Shown here in pieces: positions 1 through 12,800 of a DNA stretch of 64,000 nucleotides. Positions within the stretch are counted from its first letter, which is position 1, and the number at the start of each line of letters is the position of its first letter. The DNA comes from Archilochus colubris (Eukaryota; Chordata; Aves; Apodiformes; Trochilidae). The position numbers and the translations under genes are program-made. The notes beneath the pieces are model-generated. The model saw only the letters and a list, made by a program, of their open reading frames with translations, did not search any database and was not told the origin of the DNA. The stretch lies in assembly GCA_023079485.1 (NCBI GenBank), contig CM041092.1, positions 4,712,627 through 4,776,626 on the forward strand. The letters are read 5' to 3'.

Positions 1-960
1 TTTTCATACTTGCTGGAGAAAGGTAGTGACTAACTAGATGTTACTTTCATAAAACTGTAATCAGAAGCATTGAGCATTGCAGATATCAATGTAACTTTGT
101 TGAATTTTCAAAAGATAAATTTGCTAAAAATTAGCTCAGACACCCTTTGTTAAGGCTCTTACAATTTAAGAGACAAATTTATAAATACTTGCTGTCTGCT
201 TGCTCTGAAAATCAAAGATCCTGCTGAGCACTCAGAATTATTGGAAATCGATGAATTCTTGGTATGCAGAAGGTCAGATGTGTTTCTCAAATACACAGAT
301 ATACAATTAAAGTATTGCAATGCATATGTGCCTTGTTTGAAAAGATGTCTTTGTGTCAAATTGTTATTCCCCTCAATCTATCAAGTAGTGGATTCCAAAT
401 CCTGAGGAAACATATCCATATGTATGTATGTTACTCTGGAAAGTTCTGATGTTGCTTTGAGCATAGTAATATCATTCTGTTTAATGTTATGTGTGCTTCT
501 GGTTTTGGCTCAATTTGCTTCCAGAGCCATTTGTATCTTTTACACTAATTGCAAATTATTCCCTTTGCTGTTTTGTAGTTCATCACATGGAGTTTTTAAA
601 CATTTTTTCTCTTAATTTTTCCCCCCTTTGGCAGTGGAGGGCTGTGTCTTTGCATCTCCTACAGGCTTGGCTACTCCTGCATTAACCTAGGTTGGTAAAC
701 TTGATTTACTACCCAAATCACTTGAATTGGAGCCTGGATTTTCAAAGATCTGCTCTAAAGCTTACATTAGGAGTTCATGCCTTGGTGCTAGGATAGATAA
801 TTTCATCATCAAACCCACAGAGTTCCCTGCACTTCCCACAAAGTCAGAAAAAAGCTGCTCATTACTCAGGAAGGGTGAAGTCAGAATGCTGGGGTGGTTT
901 TAGGTTGAGCTTAGTCCAGATTCTCACTTTGGTCAGACCAATACAATAAGGTCTTTCTGT
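1..960. other. Non-coding AT-rich stretch, no gene seen
   Basis: Only short open frames (under 70 codons) with no recognisable protein features occur here. No repeat family, RNA gene or splice-bounded exon could be recognised. The stretch ends where CR1 copy A begins. Confidence 0.6.
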
Positions 961-1597
961 CAGCAATGTGCCCTTGTGGCCAAGAAGGCCAATGGCATCC
1001 TGGGGTGCATTAGAAAGGGTGTGGTTAGTAGGTCAAGAGAGGTTCTCCTCCCCCTCTATTCTGCATTGGTGAGGCCGCACCTGGAGTATTGTGTCCAGTT
1101 CTGGGCCCCTCAGTTCAAGAAGGACAGGGAAGTGCTTGAAAGAGTCCAGCGCAGAGCTACTAAGATGATTAAGGGAGTGGAACATCTCCCTTATGAGGAA
1201 AGGCTGAGGGAGCTGGGTCTCTTTAGTTTGGAGAAAAGGAGACTGAGGGGTGACCTCATCAATGTTTTCAAATATGTAAGGAGTGAGTGTCAGGGAGATG
1301 GAGTTAGGCTTTTCTCAGTGGTGACCAGTGATAGGACAAGGGGTAATGGGTGTAAATTGGAGCACAGGAGGTTCAAGTTGAATATCCGGAAAAATTTTTT
1401 TCCTGTAAGGGTGACAGAGCCCTGGAACAGGCTGCCCAGGGGGGTCGTGGAGTCTCCTTCACTGGAGACATTCAAAACCCGCCTGGACACGTTCCTATGC
1501 GAGGTACTCTAGGTGGCCCTGCTCTGGCAGGGGGGGTTGGACTAGATGATCTTTCGAGGTCCCTTCCAACCCCTAGGATTCTATGGTTCTATGATTC
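961..1597 (+). mobile_element. CR1 LINE copy A, 5'-truncated, 3' end complete
   Basis: This is a chicken-repeat-1 type non-LTR retrotransposon fragment. CR1 elements move by target-primed reverse transcription and are usually cut short at the 5' end, as here. The similarity begins near 961 (cagcaatgtgccc, matching the CR1 segment that precedes the AKKANG protein motif) and runs through the end of ORF2, with its stop at 1510-1512. A short 3' UTR follows (ggttggactagatgatct), and the copy ends in ATTCTATG GTTCTATG ATTC at 1578-1597. There is no poly(A) tail, as expected for CR1. The 3' UTR differs from copies B-E, so this belongs to a different CR1 subfamily. The 5' boundary is uncertain by about 10 bp, and no target-site duplication is evident, which is normal for CR1. 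Confidence 0.96.
976..1512 (+). pseudogene. CR1 ORF2 C-terminal remnant (copy A), frame intact
   Basis: An open frame of 178 codons is preserved to its natural stop. In the full element it is the C-terminal end of ORF2, the endonuclease/reverse transcriptase protein. Visible blocks are [10 protein letters not shown] (residues 30-39), FWAP (42-45), RRATKMIKG (59-67), [10 protein letters not shown] (85-94), a basic [11 protein letters not shown] segment (136-146) and WNRLP (150-154). The endonuclease and the catalytic reverse transcriptase palm are absent, so the piece cannot be functional. The first codon is GTG inside the element and is not a real start. The absence of any stop or frameshift over 178 codons suggests a moderately young insertion. 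No host use of this frame is implied. Confidence 0.93.
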
Positions 1598-4500
1598 AAA
1601 AGGTACCATTCAGTATCAGATGCTATTGATCAGTGTTTGATGATGCATTTTCAGTGTATCATGGAACCAAGTGCTGACACCATGCACATAAAAATCCTGT
1701 AGTTTCTGTTCTTACTCGCTCAGCCTTGCTCACAGTCATTCTGTCACTTTCTGTCAGTCCTCAGATTGTCCTAACTTCTGAATAATTGGTGTAATAATCA
1801 GCAAAAAGCTCATTTAAACATAAATCATCGTTGAACTAAAGGCTTACCTAGTCTTCCTCAAAGATAGAAGCAGAGCAGAGTTGGTTCATCCCAAAGCTAG
1901 TGTCACTACAGTGTTGTTGATAACCTGGTGTAATTTAAAATAATTAATAAAAAAACAAATGAAAAAGACCCCACGTGTTAATCTCCCTACTGGAATATTC
2001 ATGTGCATCTGAAAAATGAATGCCAGTGTTTTGAATGCTGATTATGAGATTTTGAGCCACCTTCTGGGAAAAACAGGGACAGACACAGAAGCCCTTAAAA
2101 CTACTCTGAAAATTGTACCAAAATATTAGGTGTCTTGAAGACACAGTCCCGTAGTTGAGGCCACATGTAGATGCATTTTCAGTTAGCTTAAGTCAGGGTT
2201 TGTTTGAAAAACCTTGTTGAAACCCATGGTGTTTGAGCAAGCCATTGTTGTTTGATAGCACAAAATCTCCAAAGTTCAGGAAGGAAAGGAACATGTAAAC
2301 TTGCAAGGTACATTTTCACACTGTAAAAGGCTCTTTTGTTTTGTTTTGTTTTGGAAAAGTTGTTTTTTCTGTAAAATTGTTTGTAACCAGTGCAGTAGCT
2401 GCTACAGGACACACATGTAGGGCAGCTGATAGTTCAGTGCTGGCATTGCAGATGTGAATTTACACTGAGAAATAACTTCTGGGTTGCAAAACCTGTAAAT
2501 AGATGGTTACAATGAGCAGCTTGATCAAGGGAGGAAAAATCTTTCTCTGTGTGACATTGATGATACTTGGGAGTTTTACAAAGAGCTCTGAACCTTGCTG
2601 ATGCAGAACAGCTGAAAAAGGAAAGGTTCAGCTTCAAAAAAATCTATTTTCAGCTTGGGCTAGTTGGAAGTTGTGTTGATCTTTAGGTATAGGGAGCCTT
2701 GACCTTGACTTGTCAAGATTGAAAGCAAAGCAGATGAGGTGATGCACTGGGTATGTGTTGAAGGCTGGACAGCAATGTTTATCTTGTTGTGCTTCTACAA
2801 CTGGAATAATTGAGCCAAAGCAATGGAAGTGTCATTTGGCCAAGAGCTCTTAAGTCATAATGGACCCCCAAAATTAGTAGGGTTAGCACATTGACCTTCT
2901 GAACGGAAAATTTGGGTACTACTTTGAGTAGTGCCAGCTTGTTGGAAAACCATCCCTCAGTGACAACTGGGATGTATTGAGAAATTGCCATGATTTAAAA
3001 GTTAGTGTTGGGTTTGGGGGTGCTGAGCCAGTCCCAGAGCCCTCTTGCATGCTGGTGGTCATTCTTTCATGTGTTTATCTTACTCTGTGAGTTGCAAATG
3101 TTTTGGGGAGAAACCTTTAGAAAGTGGTAGTGTGTGTTCATGGAGCTAGGATGAAAGCCATCCTCATCTGCCATACTGCAGAACATACATGTAAGCAGCT
3201 TGGTAAAGTATCATATCTAGAGTTAACCATAAGCAGAGCTGAGAGGCATCAGATTGTCCTCTAGATTGACCTTGAGGACAAATTCTTGCAGGATCTCAAA
3301 GTAGAAATCACTGTGCAGATGAACTGAAGAGACTTTAATAAGCCAAGATACTGGTAGGTTGTTTTCTATTTTAATTACCAAAGCATGGTGGGACAGAGAA
3401 AGCCTCTGAGCCTGTTGATCTCACCATTAAAGTCAAGTCTTGCAGACTTGAGTTTTTGCAGTGGCTCTGAATGAGGAAGGTCCAGAAATATGGGAATTAT
3501 GAGGTTTACCACAAGGATGAGGGCAGTAGCTATGGGAGTTCTGAGAGGTGCCCTCAGCAGGTCCAAGGGACTTGTTAAAAAGGTTACTGATAAATCCAGC
3601 CTGTTCAGGAGGAAATGTTATGGATGACGGACAAAATTGTTTTGGTCATTATTGTAATAATAAGAAATTGGTAAAAAAAATCACCTTGAGGCTCTACAAA
3701 TACACCCATTCTATATTGCTGGCAGAGCAAATCACAGGAATAACCTAAGAAAATACAAAAAAAAGAGTGAATTATGTAGTGAGAAGGCAGGAGTAGGAAA
3801 CAATATAACCAGTAAAAAAATCTCTCTTGCTAATGTCTCTGGTAATCCCAAATAGTTTTATAAAACTGTGCTGTTAAATGGGCTGTGGCCATACCTCATC
3901 CATGTGGAAACTACTGTTCTGCTGGTTTCCTCACTCTGGGCCTATATTAAACTGCTATGTTCATCTAAAAGATAAAAGCAGTTCAGTTTTTAAGTTTTTT
4001 GACAGCACGTTGGGTCAGTTCCTGGTTTTACCTAAATTGGTTCAGTCTTCCCAAGCTATTCTAATAAAAATTCCTGCATGTATAAAAAAAAGCTTCGTGA
4101 AGCATAACATGTCTACAGACTTCTCTAGAAATGTAGCAAGGAAAATCAGATAAGATGGTTACATCAAGGGAAAAAAGCCTGGCTAAGCAGTCAACTTGCA
4201 ATGAAAACAAGAAAAGTAAAGACTAAATTAATTGCTGAAGTTGCACAGTGTCCTCTTTGAAAGTGTAGATGAGAAGCATGAAGGACAAGACTGACTACTG
4301 AGATTTTAGAAATCACAAACATCAGGCATTCAGTTTCTTTCTAGTTTCTGACATGTCTACTAATCCCAACCAAACCACTGTTTGTTCAATATTCATGAAT
4401 GAAAAGCCATTTTGTCCTAAAGTCTGCGGCAAAGAAAGTGTTCCCAGCACTGAGACCAGCCTTTGGAAGCTGAAAGTTTAGGATGAGCAGGTGAGTGTTG

Positions 4501-7500
4501 AGAAGTGATAAAATAAGAGAAGAATGAATAAATGTCAAGCTCAAACAGAAGTGAAGTGGTTTCCATAGGAACACAGATGTGTACCTCATGTGCATGACAT
4601 ATTTAGCAACTTGATTGCATGTTTGTGCTGACCTTACAATTGAAAAAGGCCATTTGAGAGTTCTAGCATTTGAGGATCCTAACAAGGGATCGTTAAGCTA
4701 ATGGCTCCTGAAATCCTCCTAAACTCCTCTGGTAAAGTTCAGAGCTGTAAATGGCTCACAAAGAATCTGAAGCATAAATCATTAAACGACTGAGTTCCAC
4801 TTTACCCTGGGCAAAGTACTCTACTGAGTGGCAGCACAAAGAAAACCTACATGAAAATGTTCTTTAATGTATGGCATGGTGATCTTGAAAGCCAAAGCAG
4901 GAGAAACACTGAGCAGCAGTCTTTCTCCAGTAAGTACCAGTTGGTCATAGGTTGCCATACCACTGGTTTTATGGCCCACCTACAGTCACACAAAGCCCTT
5001 CTTGGTCTCTGCAGCCTCTGATGTTCCTCACCAAACTATGTATTAAAAAAACCCAAAAACTATCAAAACCCCAAACCTGTCCAGGCAAAAGTGACATTCA
5101 TAGAGGTGTGTGACTCCGTAGAGACCTTTGGAAATATGACTGATTCCAAAGAACTTGTTGATTCATTTGAAACATAGCAGTGTCTGATAACTTGGGTGTT
5201 CAGGCTGAGCTTTGGAGAGTTTGCAAAACGAGTTGGCTCTGTGGGAAACTTTCCAAGCTACATAAAGACCAACCAGTCAATAACTTTAGCCTCTAGTGAT
5301 TTGAACACATTGCAATGAATATTTGAGTGCAAACTTGTGGCTTTGCATTTTTTTTTTTCTTTTTCCTGTGCAGATTCAAGTGTCACAACCTGAGCAGTGG
5401 GACTTCTGTTGTGGCTCTGAGCCTCAGCAGGTGCTGGTGGCACTTCCCAGCCTGGAAGGCACCGTGCCATGACCTGCTTGCTGGGAGATTCTTACATCTG
5501 TTGTGGTTATAAGGGGTATCTAAATTGGGACATAAATTGTCTCTAGTTAATTATTGCATTAAATGAGCAATGTGGACTGCTAAGCATTATTATTCCCATT
5601 TTACAATTGAAGAAATTAAGTTAGTGGTGTCTTAGTGATACGGCTGTGAGTATTTAGCTGCATATCTGGACTCTCATGAGTATCATAAATCAGAACAAAA
5701 TCTGTCGTGTTTCAGCTGTTCTGGTCATTGAAAACAGACTGATAATGAAGATAAATTTGTGCATATGTTGTACTTGTTCTGAATGTACAATCGCTACTCA
5801 TTTCCCCAAGAATCAAAGGTGATGCCTGAACTCAGGCTGCTGAATGCTCCAGGATAATTACCCAGGCTCAGAAAATGAATCTCAAATTGGGACATAGTAA
5901 TACTGTTGATCTCTTTGCTGCAGCAAACTCAGGTGCCATAACTGAGATCTCTACATTGAGATCCTCTCTTTCATCTGGCACGTGATTTTTTTCTTGAGAT
6001 AAGGATGCACATTCCAATCTGGGGGCGTTTTTCAAGGTTTTATCTATGGTACTTTTTTTTATATATACATTGAAAAAAGCCTGTTTGTTTCCTTGCAGAT
6101 CACTTCTTTTAGCAAAATGTGTGACACTTCCAAACAGTGGGAGTATGTGACCTGACTGGGTGCTTGTAAGGTTTTCCTTGTAAACCCAGATGTTTTTTTG
6201 TTAAGTCTTGGGTTTTAGCACTTCACTTAATCAGAGATGTCTGAATGGACCATCAAGGACACTCAGCTCTCAGGTGGGTCTGTGACTGCTCTTGGAGTAC
6301 TTCAGTTGTGCAAGAAAGAAATGGATTTCTCTGGCTTTACCTTTTGTGAGAAGACTTATTAAAATACTTAATTCGAGGTCATCAAACCCTCTTGCAGAGC
6401 AAAACCAGCATGTAAATTACTTGGTGCAAAGTGAGACTGGTGTCAGCATTTTTTTTTCCTCTCTAGTATGCAGTGCTTTTCAAAATCCAAATTTCCTTTC
6501 AGGCATTTCAGGCTTAGGTGGAATGGCTTTGCCAAAATACATGTGTGTGGGGGTTCCCTCTCTAGTAAAGAGGGAGGAAAGAGAGGGTGTCAGACAGATA
6601 AAAAAGCCCTCTGTTTTCTTTTTAAGGTCATTGTCCACACAACTTATTATTCATGGCAAGAGATGATTATGTTTTTAAAATACAGAGTGCAGTGTTCCTA
6701 GAAGATTTTATGTAGACTTAGTGTTTTAATTAATTTTAATTACTTGAGGGTTTCTTCTTCCTGTGACCTACCACCAGCACTGGGACACTTGGGGAACCTT
6801 GAAGACGAATGTAGATGTGGTCAGTTTGTGGAGAGACAAATTCCTCAGCCAGATATATTTGTGAGATCCTGCAGGGAGCTGAGGAAATCTCTGTTTCATA
6901 TCCAGTGAGCCCTGCAGAGAGAGCTTTCCTGTAAGCTGAACTTCTAAATGCTCATCAGTGTGTGTCTCATCCAGCCCAGGGGAAATAATTGGGAAGTGTT
7001 TATAAAATACATCCTTTGCCATCAGCATTAGGGAGGGGATGGGAGAAAACAGGATCCTGTGTTGTGGCAACTGTGATCAGTAGCGTTGTAAAACAAGTAA
7101 AGAAAGAGTGTTTGTGTGATGTGTCATAGTCTGCAGGTCTGCTGTGGGATGATTAAATATTTTTTTATTTATTTCTTATTTTACTATCATTCTGCCAATC
7201 CTGTAAAAGCATTCCTGAGGAAAGGTGCAATGAAGGTTCATTGTCAGGAAGCCTTACCACTTCTACAGCCAGCTTAGTATGGATGTAGGATGTTTATTTC
7301 ACACTATTGAAATGTTTGCCATTTTGCCTTTAAATGAGACACACCATGTGTGTGTCTGCCCATTAAAATGTGACTTACAAATGGCATATAAGATGTGATT
7401 ATTACTTTTAATAGCCAGAGTCACGTTTGCTTACAGAAACCTGTCAGTCCTTTGTGACCAGCCTAAGATGTGCTTGGTTTAGGCCAGCTTTGTTGTGTGG

Positions 7501-9811
7501 AGCTGATTTAAACAAAATCTCTGATTTAAGTGTATTTCCAGGCACTGAATAAAGATGCAAGCTCTGAATTTCACCTGCAAAGCAGGAGCAGGTAGCTAGG
7601 GGTTGTAGGGTTTGACCTGTGCTATTCTGGGGGGTGAGGTGTTGATGTTGGGAGTAGTGTGGGTCTTGTATGTTATTGAAGATGTGAGAGCTGAGGCAAT
7701 GTCTCCAGGGTGAATCCTACTTCTTCCTTCACTTCCCCCTGTGTAAACCAGGAGTAGCTCAAGGATGCTGCAGGGTTTCGCTGATGCAAAACGAGTACTT
7801 CTTTCCCCAGAAGCTTCACAGTTCACAACTTCAGTAAAATTTTTCATGTAGCAAAATTCATTCCTCTTCAGATACCTCTTCAGAAATGGAAATGCTCAGT
7901 CTGGTGCCCTCAGACCAGCTCTGCTGACCATGCTCAGGGTGGGTTTGTTGATCACTGGGAGAAGGATGCATTACAGGAGAAAACAAAAAACATTTTTTCA
8001 TAGGATTTTTAAAAAAGCCTTCCAAGGAAGACTTCTTCCTTTCAAGTGCCTGAACTGTGTAATCTTGGACATTGTTTGCTTTGCACATTGCTCTGCAAAG
8101 AGGTGCGGGGTTATAACAGGAGGAGCTGCACCCTCTCTGATCATATGGGAGGCTTCTGTATCTGAAATGTTCAGCTCTCCACCCTGATGCCTGGAGCCTG
8201 TGATGTAGAAGAATGATTTCTAATGCAAAGTAAAGGAAACTTTGGAAAAAATGTGACACGGCTTTTTACTTTTGTCCTTGCATCGGGTTTTTAACCTAAA
8301 TAAGCTGTGATTATGCACATGCAGGTGAATGGTGGGATTTTATTCTTGGGGCATTTGCTTCACCTAAAGCATATATGGCCCAAGCAAAAAGGGCTTGACA
8401 GCAAAAACAGCCAAATGCACTAAGGCAAATGGATTGAGTTCAGAGGCCATTTGGTTAAACCCCATTAGCAAACAGCAGCAGCTTAAGGCAAAGAAAATTC
8501 AATGGGAAAAGGCAACTTCTAAATAAATCCTTCTCACGAGTGTATGGAGTTTGTTGTACAGCTCAAAATGGTCTTTCCAAGGAAGCTGAACCTCCTCTGG
8601 CCCATGGGATAGGAAGCAGAAAGAGGGGTTGTGGCTGGTTCAGATGACATATGAAGGATCTTTGGATTGGCCAGGACCACAGAAGCTCTTGTGCTTCTTC
8701 CTCAGAGCTGTGTTTGCTTCACTGTTGTCAAGCTCTGTGTGAATAATGTTTGAAAGGATTGACATCTAAAGAGTAAGGAATGTGATGTATGAGAGGCAGC
8801 AGTTTACAAACTGAAGACGTATTGTACTATTTAATCGTAGCCTCAAAGTCACAGACCCAAATGTGGTTTTTTGTCCTTTTTGCATGCAATTATAATAAAT
8901 CAAAATTCCTTCACAAGGTGCTGTATGAAATTCTGTACAGGGAGTCAAAGGGGGGATTGTTTTGTGGCTTCAAAGTGCTTAGAGGACAGGATATTATCAT
9001 TAAAATGTTTGCTTTGGAGTTGTTGCTGTCATCCAAGTCTAGGTTTGAAGATGAAATCAGAAGGTCAAGTTTTCACAGACATTTCTCTCTGTGGACCTCT
9101 TCTGTGCATATATGGTTCTTGATTCCAAGATAGATGGCTGGGTTTCGAGAACTGTTCAGTACACAGCAACTGCAAATGGTCTCAAAGGGAAGATTTTTAG
9201 AGCCCCAGAGGGGACCACAGCAGCTATACCCTTCAGCAGCTTTCCTAAAGTTCATTAAGTGAATGGAAATGTCTCCTCTCAGAGATGCTGCTGCCCTGGG
9301 TAGGTGCCTGCCTGTCAGCTAATGTGGTTTTTAATATCATGGTCAGAATAATACTTTTGAAGCTAGTGAGACTCTGCTTTGATTGTATTTAAAGTTACAA
9401 GCCTGTGATAATTGTAAACATTAAATGGTGTCTTAGGAAGAGAAATCTACCTTCTTCAAAGGGAGACCAGGGCAAAGATTTAACCCCACACCCACCCTTC
9501 TTTTCTCTGACATCTCTTCCAGGTGCATTGTCATTGTGCTATTCTTTATCTGACACCACGTTCCCTTAAGTGGAATCTATTTTAACTGTTCCATTATATT
9601 TTATTCCTAATTTTTTTTTTTTAGCGTGGCTTTTAAACCATTTATACTTTCATTACTTCTCCAATCTCTCGGTGAATGCAGTAGCAATATTTTTCATCTT
9701 AAAAGTGTGGCATTAAGTTTGGCTGTTATAAACCAATGCCAAATTATTTACTGCCCTCTTAGGCAAAGTGCTGCATGTTCCCATAGACTTGGTTTGTACA
9801 TGTCTAAAGGG
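1598..9811. other. Non-coding stretch, no gene seen
   Basis: This is unique AT-rich DNA. A (TTTTG)4 run lies at 2334-2353. The longest open frames are 133 codons (7858-8259, minus) and 124 codons (6292-6666, plus). Neither contains a recognisable domain, a convincing start context or flanking splice signals that join to other open segments. No CR1 fragment, tRNA-like fold or long repeat was recognised. Confidence 0.55.
2334..2353 (+). repeat. (TTTTG)4 simple repeat
   Basis: Four uninterrupted TTTTG units. It is short and has no evident function. Confidence 0.85.
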
Positions 9812-9828
9812 AAAAAAAAAAAAAAAAA
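9812..9828 (+). repeat. Poly(A) run of 17
   Basis: An uninterrupted run of 17 A residues. It is not preceded by any recognisable retroposed gene or LINE 3' end, so it is listed only as a homopolymer. Confidence 0.85.
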
Positions 9829-12800
9829 GATCTCATGCTCCAGTACCAACAGCTATTTGGCTTTAAAGTGTGTTCTTGTTTTAAATGAAATACCTTTCCT
9901 TTTGCAGTACAAAAGGATGATGATCTTTTCCTGCAGTCCCTTCCCATAACACAGCGATGTAAAACTCGCCACCAGCTCATGCACAAAGCAGCTGGCACTG
10001 AACAGAAAAAACACAAAAGATTGTCCAGAATTCAAACTACCACAAAATGAAATGAAAATAATCTCCTATCAGAAGCCTCTCAGAAGTATATTTCCTTTTG
10101 AACAATGAAAACTAGCATTTAAATTACATAACGGAGCCGAACAGAACCACAGAGCACCAGAGGGAAATCTGTAAGGCTTAGGTCAGCTGGGCTCCTCTGA
10201 GCTTTTCTTGGCTAAAAGGAAAAGCAATGACAAATGAATCCACTTGAATACTCTAAAAATAATAATGCTTTCTGCTGGTATTTAAGGTCTTTCAATTGGA
10301 GACCTCCAGGTTTTTTGCTTTTTTTCTGAAGTAATAGTTATGCATTGCAAGTAATTTTAATATTCCATTAAGGGAGGCTTGATTATGTTCCTTTGTAAGT
10401 TCTAGGAGCAGGGTTCTCCCCTCACTTATCCCAGCCAAGAAATATGGTGAATGGTAAATCTAGGAATAAAATCAAGGTGTTGTAAGTAGATCAATTAGAC
10501 ATTTTCAGTCTGGGATGTCAAAACAAGAAAATCTTCTGTCCCTTTAAGTTAAAACACCACAAATATCACAGCGTGTCTGATCCTAAATTTATCTTCTCAT
10601 TTCCCAAAAGGGTTGAGTCCCTTACTGGTAGGTGAGTGCTGACAGTGAGCTGCTCTTCTGATCTTTCCTGACCTGGGGTTGGTCTTCTTTTTTGCACAGA
10701 GCTAAATCTCCATATGCAAGTTCACCTAAATACATAAATCAATGAGTTTGAAAAATGGCCATAATCTGGGTACCTTGTACATTTTAAAATCATTAAACCA
10801 TAAAATAGGCAAAAGGAAATAAAAGCAAAATGAATTAAAACTGAGGAAGACAGATATTTTTTTCACCTCTGATTTTTAATAGGTGAATTTAATGGAAGAT
10901 CAATAGTGCTGGCTAGGGTGAGCTCTACTTTAGGAAGGTAATAGGTGAATATGTGCAGTTCTCAACATGGCTGTCTGCAGCATCTCAACCATGACCAGCA
11001 ATACCCTTTGAGTAGGAGGCAAAAAATGCCAGTCATGCTGTCTTGTGCACTGATCTATGAGGAAATCAATAATAATGGAATTTAATCATCAAAGGATGTT
11101 ACAAGTGGGTGTGCAAACATTAATTAACCTTTAAAAATAAGTATGAAAAAAGTAATATAGTTCCTGTTGCAGAGCTTGTGATAACTGGAATACAGAAAGA
11201 TAAGAGTGGATGAGTTTTTAAAAACCTGCAAGGGTCTTATTGAAGATGAAGGAATGGGAAGTCCTCCAGTCTGGGGCACAGATTTTTGTGTAAGACATCA
11301 TCAGAAAATCTCAAATAATCTCTGAAGGTATCTGGCTTTCCTTCCCTGCTAACACTGCAGTGATAGTGGAGGAGCAGAGGTGATAGATGGCTGCAGAAGC
11401 AGAGCTTTGGCTTTCCTGTGTTTGATGCAAGACCAGATTGTAGCTACTGGGTTGTGTTTGAGGCAATAGCTTTTAAAAAGAGGTTTTACTGGTAAGGAGA
11501 AGGGGGTTTTCAGTTATTTTGTATACATATTAACAGTGTGAATTTATGCAGCTGCCCTGTGTGAAAACAGGGACATAAATCCTGAAGTAGAAGCTTCGCA
11601 TGCAGTATTGCAATGTGTGTTCTTAGGTTGTGGGTGTGGGTGCAGCTCCATGTGCCTGTGGCAACATCTTCCCTAGAACTGTTGGAACTCTCTGCTTTTT
11701 TCCTAGTATATGAAAGAATTTGTCCTTGTGACATATTATAGGCTCTTTCATTAGATTTAATTTCTTCTCTTGTTTATTTTATTGCACTGACTTAAGAAAA
11801 ATACCATACCACACTTGTCACTGCCTTAGGCTTTTTTCTTCCTATATAAATACTATCTTTTTGATGATTCCGAGAATTCTGAGGAAAAAAAAATTATTGA
11901 TTTCTGTATGTCAAAAGGCTCTTCTGTATCTCATAAATATTCTTTTTGTCAGGATTTAATAATTCGTTGTCCAAGCCAGTGCTTAAGTGGAATAGATTTA
12001 TGTTAATACAGAGTTTCTTTGGTATTAAGATGATCAATTTTTCAAGTGAGGAAAAAAGGGAAGGTGTCAGGAGCAACAAATGATCACATGTCCTATGGTT
12101 TACTTGTAACCTCAGGTTCAAACCAGATGATTTTGAGGTAGAGTTCATTGGGTGGATGTTAAATGCTTGGAGGCAAAGAGGTACTTTTTGCATAGCTACC
12201 TGTAGGGGAAATACTAATGCTCAGCCAAGGCAACAAGTGTCAGTTTAAAATGTTTGCAAGGTAATTTTCCACATTCATCTTTATATTGTGAAAATTAAGA
12301 GTGGGGATTCAGTTGTCAGTGAAGCCAGGTTCCAACCCACACACCCCCAGGGCAGGGAAAAGCTCTCCATGGGCTTCAACAGGAGACCCCATAATGAGGC
12401 AAAAATGTCCCTTCCCCTTATTAGAGGTAAGAATAATTAGGTTTTAAGGGACTTCATGTAGCAGTGAAACCACAGTGATTCCAATTCAAGTAGGTGTAAA
12501 TGAGACAAGATACCCAGTTATACAAAGTATGATAAAAGCCAGTTTGGGACCAAGGAGAGAAAGGTGTCTGGTACAGCATTAATCTTTTTGGGCTATTGGT
12601 GCCTGTTAAAGAAAAGGAGTTTATAAACTGTGACTAAATATATATTATAGTTAGGATGAACCCTGCAACTTTTAAAGGAAAAGGAAAAAATAAAAAAAAA
12701 GCTGGGTCTGTTGCCTGCCTTCACTGGCTTGCATTTTTTAAAGGGGTTTTTGTGCCTGCTCTTAAAGGTGTTTTTTCTTATGGGCATTCTCTCTAAATCT

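Noticed and set aside
1290..1490. Open frames antisense to CR1 copies (also at 16318-16581, 23734-24354, 27772-28059 and 43189-43651)
   Set aside because: They are shadows of the CR1 ORF2 reading frame on the opposite strand.
5371..5512. Possible exon after a long T-rich tract and ctgtgcag acceptor
   Set aside because: The acceptor is good, but no matching donor or recognisable protein follows; the open frame is short and partly encoded by the T tract.
7858..8259. 133-codon open frame on the minus strand ending in an acidic SEEVSEEE tail
   Set aside because: No recognisable domain, no supporting splice or promoter context, and a length expected by chance in this much sequence.
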